This document shows, piece after piece, positions 41,705 to 50,929 of a stretch of DNA of 57,160 nt. This stretch comes from Amycolatopsis acidicola. Lineage in GTDB: Bacteria > Actinomycetota > Actinomycetes > Mycobacteriales > Pseudonocardiaceae. Each line of letters begins with the position of its first letter. Position 1 is the first letter of the stretch. The position numbers and the translations under genes are program-made. The notes under the pieces are model-generated. The model had not been told where the DNA came from and made no database searches. It saw only the letters and a program-made list of their open reading frames with translations. The stretch covers positions 1 through 57,160 of the forward strand of contig NZ_VMNW02000055.1 of assembly GCF_007713735.2 (NCBI RefSeq), read 5' to 3'.

Positions 41705-42841
41705 GTGACCCTGACCACCGAACAGCGTGATTTCGTCACCGCCGTCGACGAGTTCTGCCGCCGCGAGGCCGGCACCAGGGAGCAGTGGCTCCGGCTCACC
41801 GACGAGGGGCGGAATCCGCACAACGAGGCGCTGTACCGGAAGATGGCCGAGCTGGGCTGGCTCGGCGTGGCCTTCCCCGAGGAATACGGCGGCGCGGGCC
41901 AGGGCATGCTGGAACTGGTGCTGTTCCTGGAAACCACGGGATACCACCAGGTGCCGATCGGCGGGTTCGCCACCTCGGTGATCACCGCCGCGTCGTACGA
42001 GAAGTTCGCAGGCGAGGAGCGCAAACGCGAGGTGCTCGGGGATTTCCTGCGCGGCGACGTGCTCTCGGTGTCGATGTCCGAGCCCGGCGCGGGTTCCGAC
42101 GTCGGCGCGCTCTCCTGCAAGGCGGTCCAGCAGGAGGACGGCTGGGTGATCAACGGGCAGAAGACGTGGTGCTCCAACGCGCACATCGCCAAGCACATCC
42201 TGCTCGTCGCGCGCACCTCCGGGGACGGCGGGAAACACGACGGGCTGACCATGTTCTCGGTCCCGGCGGGCACGGAAGGCCTTGCGGTGCACGGGATCGA
42301 CACGATGGGCGGGCGTGAGGTCAACGACCTCTACTTCACCGACTGCGTGCTGCCGGAGAACGCGGTGGTCGGCGAGCCGGGGCAGGGCTGGGGCCAGCTG
42401 ATGGCCGGGCTGAACCTGGAGCGGATGATCCTCGCCGCGCTGATGCTCGGCACCGCGCGCCGCGCGTTCGACGACACGGTGGCTTATGTGCGGGAGCGCA
42501 GGCAGTTCGGCCGTCCCGTCGGCTCGTTCCAGGCGCTCAAGCACCGGCTCGCCGACCACGCCACGGAACTGGAGTGCACCCGGCTGCTCGTGCACGACGT
42601 GGCGCGCAAGATCGACGCCGCCGGCGGGAAACCGTTGCCGCGTGAGGCTTCCATGGCGAAGCTGAAGGCGACCGAGTTCGCCAAGGCGATGGCCCTCGAC
42701 GGGATGCAGATGCTGGGCGGATACGGCTATGCCACCGAATACGGCATGGAGCGGCTGCTGCGTTCGACGGTGGTGTCCACTGTGTACGGTGGCACGAGCG
42801 AGATCCAGCGCGACATCATCGGCAAGACGTACGGGCTGTAG
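41705..42841 (+). CDS. acyl-CoA dehydrogenase
   Basis: 378 residues. Signature regions: SEPGAGSDVGALSCKA (flavin/substrate), INGQKTWCSNAHIAKH, RERRQFGRPVGSFQALKHRL, and the C-terminal QMLGGYGYATEYGMERLLR, VYGGTSEIQRDIIGKTYGL. The catalytic base is probably the Glu within this C-terminal part, as in short/medium-chain enzymes. It introduces the 2,3 double bond of acyl-CoA esters. GTG 41705 follows GGAGGAAAATTCTC. Divergence from lcp2 over a shared operator suggests it starts beta-oxidation of oligo-isoprenoyl-CoA. Confidence 0.93.
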   Translation: MTLTTEQRDFVTAVDEFCRREAGTREQWLRLTDEGRNPHNEALYRKMAELGWLGVAFPEEYGGAGQGMLELVLFLETTGYHQVPIGGFATSVITAASYEKFAGEERKREVLGDFLRGDVLSVSMSEPGAGSDVGALSCKAVQQEDGWVINGQKTWCSNAHIAKHILLVARTSGDGGKHDGLTMFSVPAGTEGLAVHGIDTMGGREVNDLYFTDCVLPENAVVGEPGQGWGQLMAGLNLERMILAALMLGTARRAFDDTVAYVRERRQFGRPVGSFQALKHRLADHATELECTRLLVHDVARKIDAAGGKPLPREASMAKLKATEFAKAMALDGMQMLGGYGYATEYGMERLLRSTVVSTVYGGTSEIQRDIIGKTYGL

Positions 42842-42873
42842 GCGCGTCTCCCTCGACGGCCGGGCCTTCGGTG

Positions 42874-43716
42874 CTAGAGCTGTGCTTCCGTCCCGAGGAC
42901 GTTCAGCAGTGCCAAGGCTTCGGCGTCGTGGGAGCCGGCTGGCGCGCTGTAGAGCACCAGGTGCTGGTCGCGGTCGGAGAGCATGAGGCTGTCGCAGTCG
43001 ACGGTGATCTCCCCGACCGCCGGATGCCGGAACGTCTTGCGGAGCACCGGCGCGGCCTGCACGTCGTGCCGCTCCCAGAGCCGGGCGAAGTCGGGGCTGC
43101 CTTCGCGGAGGTCCGCGACCAGCCCCGCCACGGCCGGGTCGGACGGGTAGCGGGCGAAGGTGGCCCGCAGCTCCATCACCACGTGGTGCCGGAAATCCGC
43201 GAGATCCGAGATCCCGTACAGCCTCGTGCCGGGGTGGGCGGGCCCGAGGAACGCGCGGCGCGCGAGGTTGCGGTCCTCGGGGGCGAGCTTGCCGAAGTCC
43301 TCCATCAGCGCGGCCGCGAGCTCGTTCCACGCGAGCACCTCGAACGCGGCGGAGATCACGAAGGCGGCCGTCTGCGGCAGCCGCTCGATGAGCGCGAGGA
43401 TGCTCGGCCGGACGTCGCGGCGGTGCAGCCCGGTGCGGTTCGGCGCCGTGCCCGCGAGGACGTGCAGGTGGTCGGACTCGGCGTCGGTGAGCCGCAGCGC
43501 GACCGCGATCCCGGCGAGGACCTCGCCCGACGGACGCGGCGCGCGGCCCTGCTCGAGCCGGACGTAGTACTCCGTCGAGATGTGCGCGAGAACGGCCACC
43601 TCCTCGCGCCGCAGCCCCGGCGTGCGGCGACGCGGCCCCGAGGGGAGGCCGACGTCGTCGGGCCGGAGCCGCTCGCGGCGGCTGCGGAGGAACGCCCCGA
43701 GCTCGTGCTTGTCCAT
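42874..43716 (-). CDS. XRE-type regulator with MmyB-like ligand-binding domain
   Basis: 280 residues. The helix-turn-helix is in the first 75 (LGAFLRSRRERLRPDDVGLP, LRREEVAVLAHISTEYYVRL, EQGRAPRPSGEVL). A MmyB-like PAS-fold domain follows (VLAWNELAAALMEDF; FRHPAVGEITVDCDSLMLSD). Such regulators are usually divergent from one SDR gene that they control, and here the SDR at 43802 lies 85 bp away. GGAGG abuts the ATG at 43716, so the true start may differ slightly. Confidence 0.9.
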   Translation of the reverse strand: MDKHELGAFLRSRRERLRPDDVGLPSGPRRRTPGLRREEVAVLAHISTEYYVRLEQGRAPRPSGEVLAGIAVALRLTDAESDHLHVLAGTAPNRTGLHRRDVRPSILALIERLPQTAAFVISAAFEVLAWNELAAALMEDFGKLAPEDRNLARRAFLGPAHPGTRLYGISDLADFRHHVVMELRATFARYPSDPAVAGLVADLREGSPDFARLWERHDVQAAPVLRKTFRHPAVGEITVDCDSLMLSDRDQHLVLYSAPAGSHDAEALALLNVLGTEAQL

Positions 43717-43801
43717 ACCTCCAGTCTGCCCGCCCCGCGGCGGCGGATCCTGGTACCGCCTGTGCCTGCCTCCGGCGCGGCCGCCGGACTGCACTGGGGA
43801 C

Positions 43802-44581
43802 ATGACCGAAATCGACACCACTCCTCGCGGCCTGCTCACCGGCAAGGTCGTGTTCATCACCGGCGCCAGCCGCGGAATCGGGGCGGCCGCGGCCCGGCTC
43901 TTCGCCCGCGAAGGCGCCTCCGTCGTACTCGCCTCCCGCGGCACCGCCGCACTCGACCTCCTCGTCAAGGAAATCCGCGCGGACGGCGGCGTCGCCGATT
44001 CCGTGGCGGTGGATCTGGCCGACAACGAGAGCGTGCGCGCCGCCGTCGACCACATCGGGCAGCTGCACGGGCGGCTCGACGGCGCCTTCAACAACGGCGC
44101 CGCGATCCAGCAGCCCGGCCCGCTCGACGCCACGAGCGACGAGGACATCGACCGGCAGTTCGCGGTGAACTTCCGCGGGCACTGGACCGCGATGACCGCC
44201 GAAGCCGGGCTGATGCGCGAACACGGCGGCGGGGCGATCGTCAACACTTCGAGTATCGGCAGCCGCCGCGCGAACCCCGCGCTTCCCGCTTACGGGGCCA
44301 TGAAACGGGCGCTCAACAGCATCACCGAGACCGCGGCCGTGACCTGGGCGGCACAGGGCATCCGGGTCAACGGCATCACCCCCGGCGGCACCGCGACGGA
44401 GATGATCGACGCATGGGAGGCGGCGACGCCCGGCATCGTCGAGCACATCAAGGCGTCGAGCCCGCTCGGCCGGATGGCCGAACCCCGCGAGGTCGCCGAG
44501 GTGGCCGCCTGGCTCCTCAGCGATCGTGCTTCGATGGTGACAGGCGCGATCGTCCCGGTGGACGGCGGCGCCGGCGCGTGA
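43802..44581 (+). CDS. short-chain dehydrogenase/reductase
   Basis: 259 residues: VFITGASRGIGAAAARLFAR (cofactor), FNNGAAIQQPGPLD in place of the common NNAG, NTSSIGSRRANPALPAYGAM with Tyr-x3-Lys in YGAMKRA, and MVTGAIVPVDGGAGA at the end. ATG 43802 is the family start. It is the probable target of the divergent MmyB-type regulator; the intergenic GGATCCTGGTACCGCC around 43746 contains two short palindromes that could be the operator. Substrate unknown. Confidence 0.92.
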   Translation: MTEIDTTPRGLLTGKVVFITGASRGIGAAAARLFAREGASVVLASRGTAALDLLVKEIRADGGVADSVAVDLADNESVRAAVDHIGQLHGRLDGAFNNGAAIQQPGPLDATSDEDIDRQFAVNFRGHWTAMTAEAGLMREHGGGAIVNTSSIGSRRANPALPAYGAMKRALNSITETAAVTWAAQGIRVNGITPGGTATEMIDAWEAATPGIVEHIKASSPLGRMAEPREVAEVAAWLLSDRASMVTGAIVPVDGGAGA

Positions 44582-44610
44582 GAGCGGCGCCGTGTAGGTC
44601 GTTATACACC

Positions 44611-44639
44611 GGTGGGGCGGTCTCGAACACCGCCCCACC
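44611..44639. terminator. bidirectional terminator
   Basis: Perfect 11-bp stem GGTGGGGCGGT / ACCGCCCCACC with a 7-nt loop, between the convergent SDR and MBL-fold genes. Confidence 0.75.
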
Positions 44640-44648
44640 ATGGGGCTT

Positions 44649-45461
44649 TCACCTCACAGGCACCTGAACGACCTCGCCCGGCCTGGCGAGCCGGATCGGG
44701 CCGTCGAACTCACTCGCCGCGTCGGCGCGCAGCGCGTCCAGCCACTCCGGTTCGGTGCAGCAGAAGTGCGTCAGCATCAGCTCCCCCACCCCGGCGCGGG
44801 CCGCGATGCGCCCGGCGTCGCCGCCGCACAGGTGCCCGTGATCGGTCTGATCCGGGACGCTGAGCGTCGCCTCGGCGAGCAGCAGATCGGCGTCCGCCGC
44901 GAGCTTCGTCGTCGCATCGGTCACGCCGGTGTCGCCGGTGTACGCGATCGTCCGGCTGCCGCTCTCCACGCGGATCCCGCAGTTGGGCAGCACGTGCTTC
45001 AGCTCGTGCAGGCCGACCGTGGCGTCGCCGATCTCGAACCGGTCGCCCGACTCGTACTCGCGCACCGCGAAGGCGCGTTCGAAGGCCTGGTCGAGCATCG
45101 GCATCGACGTCACCGGGAACAGCCCCGCCCAGCGGGCGAACAGCTCCCGCGCCCCGGCCGGTACGAACAGCGGCACCGGCCGCAGCTCCTCGGTGACCGG
45201 GTCGGGCCCGCCGGGGAACCGCAGCGAGTCCGAGATCAGGATCTTGCCCAGCGGCAGCAGGTCGTAGCAGTGGTCGGCGTGCAGGTGGCTGATGACGATG
45301 GCGTCCAGCGCGGCGGGCCCGGTGACCGCGGACAGCGCGGTGGCGATGCCGGGCCCGCAGTCCAGGAGGATCCGCGTCCGCGCGGTGTCCACGAGGTAGC
45401 CGGAACTCGGGTGGCCACCGGCGGGCATCCCCGACCGGCATCCGAGAACGGTGAGCTGCAT
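44649..45461 (-). CDS. metallo-beta-lactamase-fold hydrolase (RNase Z-like branch)
   Basis: 270 residues. HLHADH metal motif at His59-x-His61-x-Asp63-His64, further ligands in HELKHVLPNCG and YTGDTG, and a C-terminal LTHFC. This resembles the arylsulfatase/RNase Z-like subgroup, which includes small-molecule lactonases and phosphodiesterases. ATG 45461 has GGAAGG upstream. The 152 bp upstream contains ATCGA-N4-TCGAT (45581-45594), a possible operator. Confidence 0.9.
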   Translation of the reverse strand: MQLTVLGCRSGMPAGGHPSSGYLVDTARTRILLDCGPGIATALSAVTGPAALDAIVISHLHADHCYDLLPLGKILISDSLRFPGGPDPVTEELRPVPLFVPAGARELFARWAGLFPVTSMPMLDQAFERAFAVREYESGDRFEIGDATVGLHELKHVLPNCGIRVESGSRTIAYTGDTGVTDATTKLAADADLLLAEATLSVPDQTDHGHLCGGDAGRIAARAGVGELMLTHFCCTEPEWLDALRADAASEFDGPIRLARPGEVVQVPVR

Positions 45462-45613
45462 ACGTGCCTTCCGATCTGCCGATGTCGTTTCCCCGCGCGT
45501 GCACCGGCGGCCGGTGGCCCGCGCTGGCTTCCTGGCAGCATGACCGTTGCGCGCCCGCCGGGCAGCCACGAACGGCGAAGATCGAATGATCGATTGGCGG
45601 CGCCTATCGCCTG

Positions 45614-46507
45614 TCAGAGGTCCAGCACGAGCCGCGGCGAGCGGGCGCGGGACACACAAACCATCATGGTCTTGCCCGCCGCGCGTTCCTCTTCGGACAG
45701 CACCGAATCACGGTGGTCCACTTCCCCTTCCAGCACCGGGGTCTCGCAGCTGCCGCAGGTTCCTTCGCGGCACGAGGACGGCATCGGGATGCCCGCGGCA
45801 TCGAGAGCGTCCAAAATGGACTCTTCCGGTCCGACCGGGATGGTGCGGCCACCGGCGGACACCTCGAACCCGGCCGAAGGTCCACTTTGCTCACGAGCGT
45901 GGAACCGCTCCACGCGCAATCGTCCTGGCGGGCAGACCTTTTCCGCCGCCGCGAGCAAGGGTTCCGGGCCGCAGCAGTACACCGGGGCGTCGCTCGCCGC
46001 GAAGATTTCCTTCAACGGCAGCAAACCGTGTTCGTCCTCGGGGAGCACGTGCACGCGTTCGCCGTACCGGGAAAGCTCGTCGAGGAAAGCCATCCGGTCC
46101 CGCCGGCGCCCTCCGTAGTACAGCTCCCACGAGGCGCCCGCGGCGTCGGCTTCGCGGAGCATCGGGAGCAACGGCGTGATCCCGATCCCACCGGCGACGA
46201 ACACGTATTCCGGCGATGGAGTGAGCGGGAAATTGTTGCGGGGCTCACCGGCGCGCAGCTCGTCGCCGACCCGCACCTCGTCGTGCAGATGCCGCGAGCC
46301 GCCGCGGCCGGGATCCTCGCGCAGCACCGCGATCCGCCACGGCGCGCCGGGTTCGCCGCACAGCGAGTACTGCCGCACCAGCCCGGGCCGGACCTCCACG
46401 TCGATGTGGGCACCGGGAGCCCACGCCGGCAGGTCACCGCCGGTTAGCTCGATCGACGCCACTTCTTCGGCCAGTAAGGTTTTCGCCGTAACCCGGACCG
46501 TTCGCAC
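45614..46507 (-). CDS. VanB/phthalate-dioxygenase-reductase-type oxidoreductase (FMN, 2Fe-2S)
   Basis: 297 residues, a paralogue of the protein at 27303. FMN barrel with RQYSLCGEPG, NAD(P) domain with AGGIGITPLLPM and YCCGPEPLLAA, C-terminal 2Fe-2S domain CREGTCGSC and final Cys in MMVCVSRA. GTG 46507 is supported by GAGGAGGG; GTG 46525 would put six extra residues before it. Divergent from the acyl-CoA dehydrogenase at 46648. No Rieske oxygenase nearby; its partner is unknown. Confidence 0.92.
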   Translation of the reverse strand: MRTVRVTAKTLLAEEVASIELTGGDLPAWAPGAHIDVEVRPGLVRQYSLCGEPGAPWRIAVLREDPGRGGSRHLHDEVRVGDELRAGEPRNNFPLTPSPEYVFVAGGIGITPLLPMLREADAAGASWELYYGGRRRDRMAFLDELSRYGERVHVLPEDEHGLLPLKEIFAASDAPVYCCGPEPLLAAAEKVCPPGRLRVERFHAREQSGPSAGFEVSAGGRTIPVGPEESILDALDAAGIPMPSSCREGTCGSCETPVLEGEVDHRDSVLSEEERAAGKTMMVCVSRARSPRLVLDL

Positions 46508-46647
46508 GTACCCTCCTCGCTCCACGAAACGCTTCCAGCGTCACGAAGAACGCGGCCGATTCGCCGTGCGCGCCGACATCCGACTCGCCCGATTGGTTTT
46601 CACAATGAAGTCCCGGCGCCGCGCGGGCGCGGGGCGAGACTGGGCGC

Positions 46648-47805
46648 ATGGACACGCGGGAACTCGCCGACCGTACTCGCCGTTTCGTCACCGAAGTCGT
46701 CTTCCCCGTCGAACGGGAGATCGTCGCCGACAGCCGCCCGATGGACGACGCGCTCCGCCTCGAACTGCAGAAGGCCGCGAAGGAAGCCGGGGTGTTCGGG
46801 CCGCTTTCGCCCGTGCAGTACGGCGGGCTCGGCCTCGACACCCGTGCGCAGGCCGTGGTGCTGGAAGCCGCGGGCACCAGCCTGATCGGCCCGCTCGCGC
46901 TGAACTGCTGGGCTCCCGACGACGGCAACATCCACCTGCTCGCTCACGCCGCGAACGCGACGCAGGCCGAACGCTACCTCGCCCCGCTGGCCTCCGGCGA
47001 AGTCCGCTCCGCGATCGCGATGACCGAGCCCGCGCCCGGCGCCGGTTCGGATCCGGGCATGCTGCGCACCACCGCCGAGGAGGTGGCTGGTGGCTGGATC
47101 ATCAACGGCGCCAAGCATTTCACCACCGGCGCCGACGGGGCCGCGTTCGTCATCTGCGTCGCGCGCACCGAGGACGGGCCGACGATGTTCCTGGTGGACA
47201 AGGACAATCCCGGGTTCCGGGTGATCCGCCGGATGCCGACGCTGGACCACACCAGCGCGCCCGGCGGGCACTGCGAGGTCACCTTCACCGACTGCTTCGT
47301 GCCCGACGAGGCGGTGCTCGGCGAAGTCGGCCAGGGCATGGAGTACGCGCAGGTGCGGCTCGCCCCGTCACGGCTGACGTTCTGCATGAACTGGCTCGGG
47401 CTCGCCGTCCGCGCGCAGGAGCTGACCGCGCGGCACATCTCCGGGCGCGAGTCGTTCGGCGCGCGCATCGCCGACCACGGGATGGCGCAGGCACAGCTGG
47501 CCGACAACGAAATCGACATCGAGGCCTCGCGCGGGCTGATCCTGCGCGCCGCCACGGCGATCGACGAAGAAGGAGCCGCGAGTTCGCCCGCCCGTCATCT
47601 CGCGTCGGTGGCGAAGACCTTCGTCTCCGAAGCAGTGTGGCGGGTGCTGGACCGCGCCGTCCAGCTGCACGGGGCGCTCGGCGTCACCGAAGACCACCTG
47701 GTGGCGCGGTTCCTGGTCGAGGCAAGGGCGTTCCGCATCTACGAGGGTCCGTCCGAAGTGCTCCGCTGGTCCATCGCGCGGCGTGTGCTGCGCACCCATC
47801 GTTGA
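46648..47805 (+). CDS. acyl-CoA dehydrogenase family protein (ACAD10/11-like)
   Basis: 385 residues. AMTEPAPGAGSDPGMLRT and IINGAKHFTTGADGAAFVIC are the FAD/substrate segments. The C-terminal DRAVQLHGALGVTEDHLVAR and YEGPSEVLRWSIARRVL match the ACAD10/11 branch, in which the last Arg/Glu pattern differs from classical enzymes. Start ATG is followed by typical DTRELADRTRRFV. First gene of a three-gene operon with the thioesterase-fold and hydrolase genes (11-bp gaps). Confidence 0.93.
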   Translation: MDTRELADRTRRFVTEVVFPVEREIVADSRPMDDALRLELQKAAKEAGVFGPLSPVQYGGLGLDTRAQAVVLEAAGTSLIGPLALNCWAPDDGNIHLLAHAANATQAERYLAPLASGEVRSAIAMTEPAPGAGSDPGMLRTTAEEVAGGWIINGAKHFTTGADGAAFVICVARTEDGPTMFLVDKDNPGFRVIRRMPTLDHTSAPGGHCEVTFTDCFVPDEAVLGEVGQGMEYAQVRLAPSRLTFCMNWLGLAVRAQELTARHISGRESFGARIADHGMAQAQLADNEIDIEASRGLILRAATAIDEEGAASSPARHLASVAKTFVSEAVWRVLDRAVQLHGALGVTEDHLVARFLVEARAFRIYEGPSEVLRWSIARRVLRTHR

Positions 47806-47816
47806 GGGGAAAACCC

Positions 47817-48317
47817 ATGACAGACACCGCTCTCACGTTCTCCGCCGCGTTCGCCGCGGCCGTCACCGGCGAGCCCGACTACGACAAGCTGCGCGAGATC
47901 TCCTCGACGCTGGTGCCCTTCGGCAACCACGCCGGGATCGAGATCACCGGGATCGCCCCGGAGCGGGCGGTCGTGGAGATCCCGGATGAGCCGCACCTGC
48001 GCAACCACCTGAACACCGTGCATGCCGGGGCCCAGTTCCTGGCCGCCGACATCGCGGGCGCGTGCGCGTTCGTCGGTGCCGTCGCGCCCGCACTGTCCAC
48101 TGTGGACATGCTGGTGCTGCGCACGGCGGGCTCGGCGTTCCGCAAGCCCGCGATCGGCCGGATCCGCGCCGTCGCCACCGTCGACGAGCGCGACGCGCGG
48201 GCGATCATCGCCGGTGGCGGCGGCCGCTTCGACCTCGACGGCCGGGCGCACCTGTACGACGAGAAGGACGTGCTGGTCGCCAAGTTCACCTTCGAGTACG
48301 TCTGCACCACCTCCTGA
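47817..48317 (+). CDS. hotdog-fold thioesterase-like protein (DUF4442/PaaI type)
   Basis: 166 residues. The core LRNHLNTVHAGAQFLAADIA carries the H-x-G pattern of hotdog thioesterases and is followed by a long helix and beta strands (KPAIGRIRAVATVDER, DEKDVLVAKFTFEYV). It likely hydrolyses, or binds, acyl-CoA made by the acyl-CoA dehydrogenase upstream. ATG 47817 follows GAGGGGAAAA. Same operon as its two neighbours. Confidence 0.85.
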   Translation: MTDTALTFSAAFAAAVTGEPDYDKLREISSTLVPFGNHAGIEITGIAPERAVVEIPDEPHLRNHLNTVHAGAQFLAADIAGACAFVGAVAPALSTVDMLVLRTAGSAFRKPAIGRIRAVATVDERDARAIIAGGGGRFDLDGRAHLYDEKDVLVAKFTFEYVCTTS

Positions 48318-48328
48318 GAGGCGACGGG

Positions 48329-49192
48329 ATGTTCTCCGAGCTCGAATCACTGGACGTCACGACCGCGGACGGCCAGTCCTTCGTGGTCCGCCTGCTGCCG
48401 CACCAGGACCCGGCCGCGCCGGTCGTGCTGCTGCTGCCCGCGATGGCGATGAAGGCGAAGTTCTACCTGCCGATGGCCAAGGCGCTGCGGGAAGCCGGCC
48501 TCACCGCGGCGACCGTCGACCTGCGCGCGCAGGGCGAAAGCAAGCCCGCGCTGCGCGAGGGCCCGGATTTCGGGTACCGGGAGCTGATCGAGGTCGACCT
48601 GCCCGCGATCGTGCGGGCGCTCCAGGAGCGTTTTCCGGGCGCGCCGCTGCACCTGTTCGGGCACAGCCTCGGCGGGCAGGTCGCGCTGCTGTACGCGAGC
48701 GCGCACCGGGACCAGATCGCCGGTGTCGCCACGATCGGGACGGGCACGGTGTTCTGGCGCGCCTTCGGCCCGCGCCGGTGGGCCGAAGCGCTGGGGAAGA
48801 TCCAGTGGATCGGGCTGGTTTCGCGGGTCAAGGGCTGGTGGCCCGGTGGCGTGCTGATCCCGGGCGCGATGGCGGGTGGCGTGATGATCGACTGGTCGCG
48901 GCACTCGCTGACCAGCCGGTACCGGCCGAAGGGCACGTCGCGCAACTACAACGTGCTGCTCAGGGCACTGGACCTGCCGGTGCTGCTGATCTCACTGGAC
49001 GAGGACACCCTCGGCCCGAAGTCCAATGTGGACTTCCTCGGCGGCCGTATCCCGGCGGCGAAACTCGCGAAGTGGCACATCGACGCGGATTCCGGGGTGG
49101 CGCACCGCGACCATTTCGCGTGGATCAAGGACAGCGACGTGATCGCCCCCGCCGTGGCGGCGTGGCTGGTGGAGGGGAAACCTCCGGCGTAG
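48329..49192 (+). CDS. alpha/beta hydrolase
   Basis: 287 residues. The nucleophile elbow GHSLGGQ (LHLFGHSLGGQVALLYAS), an oxyanion region in LLLPAMAMKAKFY and the late His in VAHRDHF form the expected triad; the acid is probably in LDEDTLG. This serine-hydrolase class covers esterases, lysophospholipases and lipases. Third gene of the acyl-CoA dehydrogenase operon; ends 18 bp before a terminator hairpin. Confidence 0.9.
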   Translation: MFSELESLDVTTADGQSFVVRLLPHQDPAAPVVLLLPAMAMKAKFYLPMAKALREAGLTAATVDLRAQGESKPALREGPDFGYRELIEVDLPAIVRALQERFPGAPLHLFGHSLGGQVALLYASAHRDQIAGVATIGTGTVFWRAFGPRRWAEALGKIQWIGLVSRVKGWWPGGVLIPGAMAGGVMIDWSRHSLTSRYRPKGTSRNYNVLLRALDLPVLLISLDEDTLGPKSNVDFLGGRIPAAKLAKWHIDADSGVAHRDHFAWIKDSDVIAPAVAAWLVEGKPPA

Positions 49193-49209
49193 GACTGTTA
49201 CAGCGTACC

Positions 49210-49238
49210 GTTCCCGGAAGCCGCCGGCTTCCGGGAAC
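49210..49238. terminator. terminator hairpin after the hydrolase operon
   Basis: Perfect 13-bp stem GTTCCCGGAAGCC / GGCTTCCGGGAAC with a 3-nt loop, 18 bp after the hydrolase stop. Confidence 0.75.
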
Positions 49239-49274
49239 ACGCATCACGAGCCTTGGTCTCGCATCGTCGCGGCC

Positions 49275-49538
49275 GTGATCCTCGTGGTCGCGGTGCTCGG
49301 GATGGTGTGGCAGGTGCACGCAACGGGAATCGTCTCGAACTTCGACTTCTCCCACCCGACTTCGGCTGGACAGCTCTCGTGCGGTGTTCCCCTAGCCGCC
49401 AACCACGGCTTCGATCTGGACAACCAGCGAGCCTGCGACGCCGCGGTCGCGGCGCGTAGAGCCTGGGTGTTCCCGCTGATCGCTCTCGGTCTCCTGGGGC
49501 TGGCCGGGTCCTTTGTCCGAGTCCGGTTGCGGAACTGA
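49275..49538 (+). CDS. small membrane protein, unknown function
   Basis: 87 residues from a GTG start without a visible ribosome site. Two hydrophobic segments: ILVVAVLGMVWQVHATGIVS at the N-terminus and WVFPLIALGLLGLAGSFV at the C-terminus, with two cysteines (LSCGVPL; RACDAAV) in the intervening loop that could pair outside the cell. Ends VRVRLRN, a basic cytoplasmic tail. Coding is likely because the hydrophobic pattern is coherent, but homology is not known to me. Confidence 0.55.
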   Translation: MILVVAVLGMVWQVHATGIVSNFDFSHPTSAGQLSCGVPLAANHGFDLDNQRACDAAVAARRAWVFPLIALGLLGLAGSFVRVRLRN

Positions 49539-49579
49539 ACGCGAACACCAGCCACCGGACCGCAGAGCATCGACCGGCG

Positions 49580-50929
49580 TCAGCTCACGGGTGCCGGTAC
49601 CGGCTCCGCCACCGCGGTTCGCTGCATCAGGACCGCCACCACACCGAGCAAAGCGCCCGCGGCCGCCACCAGGAAAGTGATCGTCGGCGTGGGCAGGATC
49701 CCGGCCAGCGCCACCCCGAACACCGCGCCGAACTGGCGGAACGTGTTCATCGTGCCCGAAGCCGTGCCGCCGAGGGACGGCGGGACCGCGCCCATCATCG
49801 CCTGGATCGCGACCACCCCGCCGGACAACGGGATCCCGACGCCCAGCAACACGAAAGCCCAGCCATAGCCCGGATACGGCACCCCGGTCTCCAGCAGCGT
49901 GAGCCCGGCGAGGCCGGTCGTGATGCACGCCAGGCCGGTCACCATCGTGCGCCGCGTGCCCAGCCTGGCCACCACCGACGAAGCGAAAATCGCCGTGACG
50001 CCGAGGAAACCGAACAGGGCGAGGAACCGCAAACCGGTTCCCAGCGGGGAAAGCCCGAGCGTGTCCTGCAGATACACGGTCACCACATACAACACCGCGT
50101 AGAGCCCGAAGAGCCCGAGGAAGTTCACCGCGCAAGCGATGGCGACCGCCGGGATCCGCAACAACCGCGGCGGCAGCATCGGCGCGGGCGCGCGCAGTTC
50201 CCACCCCACGAACACGGCCAGCGCGACCACTCCCCCGGCCAGCAGCGCCACGACGGGCACCGAACCCCAGCCGTACGAACCGCCCTCGATGAGCGCGAAC
50301 GTCAACGCGGAACCGCCCAGCACGAACAGGATCTGCCCGGCGAAGTCCAGCCGACGCCCGCCCGCCGGGGCCACCGAGGGCATCGTCCACAGCAGACCGA
50401 GTACGGCGACCAGCCCGATCGGCAGGTTGATCCAGAACATGCCGCGCCACCCCGACGCCTGCACCAGCACCCCACCGAGCAGCGGCCCGAGCGCGAGCGC
50501 GACACCGCTGGTGCCGCCCCACACGCCGATGGCCGTCGCGCGGGCGCGGGCGTCGTCGAACAGGGACGACGTCACGGCCAGCGAAAGCGGAACGACGGCC
50601 GCGGCGCACACGCCTTGCGTGGCACGGGCCCCGATGAGGAACCCGATGTCCGGGGCGAGCGCGCACGCGACGGACGCGAGCGTGAAGCCCGCCGTCCCGA
50701 GCAGCAGCACCGTCTTGCGGCCGAGGCGATCGCCGAGCGAACCGGCGGTGAGCAGGAGGCACGCGAACGCGAGCGTGTAAGCGTCGAGCAGCCACTGGGC
50801 GGCGGTCTCCCCGGCGCCGAGATCGGCGTCGATGGCGGGGATCGCGACGGGCGTGATGCTGGTGTCCAGATACACCAGGAACGTCGCGACGCAGACCAGG
50901 GTCAGCACGAGCCGGGGGCGCGGAGTCAC
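49580..50929 (-). CDS. DHA2-type MFS multidrug transporter
   Basis: 449 residues with 14 predicted helices. FLVYLDTSITPVAIPAIDAD, AQWLLDAYTLAFACLLLTAG, SLGDRLGRKTVLLLG and GPLLGGVLVQASGWRGMFWI are characteristic of the EmrB/QacA (DHA2) drug:H+ antiporters. GTG 50929 is the family start. It faces the small membrane protein gene (41-bp gap) and shares its upstream 259 bp with the ABC importer. Substrates unknown. Confidence 0.93.
   Translation of the reverse strand: MTPRPRLVLTLVCVATFLVYLDTSITPVAIPAIDADLGAGETAAQWLLDAYTLAFACLLLTAGSLGDRLGRKTVLLLGTAGFTLASVACALAPDIGFLIGARATQGVCAAAVVPLSLAVTSSLFDDARARATAIGVWGGTSGVALALGPLLGGVLVQASGWRGMFWINLPIGLVAVLGLLWTMPSVAPAGGRRLDFAGQILFVLGGSALTFALIEGGSYGWGSVPVVALLAGGVVALAVFVGWELRAPAPMLPPRLLRIPAVAIACAVNFLGLFGLYAVLYVVTVYLQDTLGLSPLGTGLRFLALFGFLGVTAIFASSVVARLGTRRTMVTGLACITTGLAGLTLLETGVPYPGYGWAFVLLGVGIPLSGGVVAIQAMMGAVPPSLGGTASGTMNTFRQFGAVFGVALAGILPTPTITFLVAAAGALLGVVAVLMQRTAVAEPVPAPVS

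Noticed and set aside
41669..44641. 990-residue minus-strand open frame
   Set aside because: It runs antisense through the acyl-CoA dehydrogenase and SDR genes and out of frame through the MmyB-type regulator gene; no domain is recognisable.
45581..45594. ATCGA-N4-TCGAT as an operator
   Set aside because: Only a 5-bp arm and no second copy at a related promoter; kept as a remark in the MBL-fold gene only.
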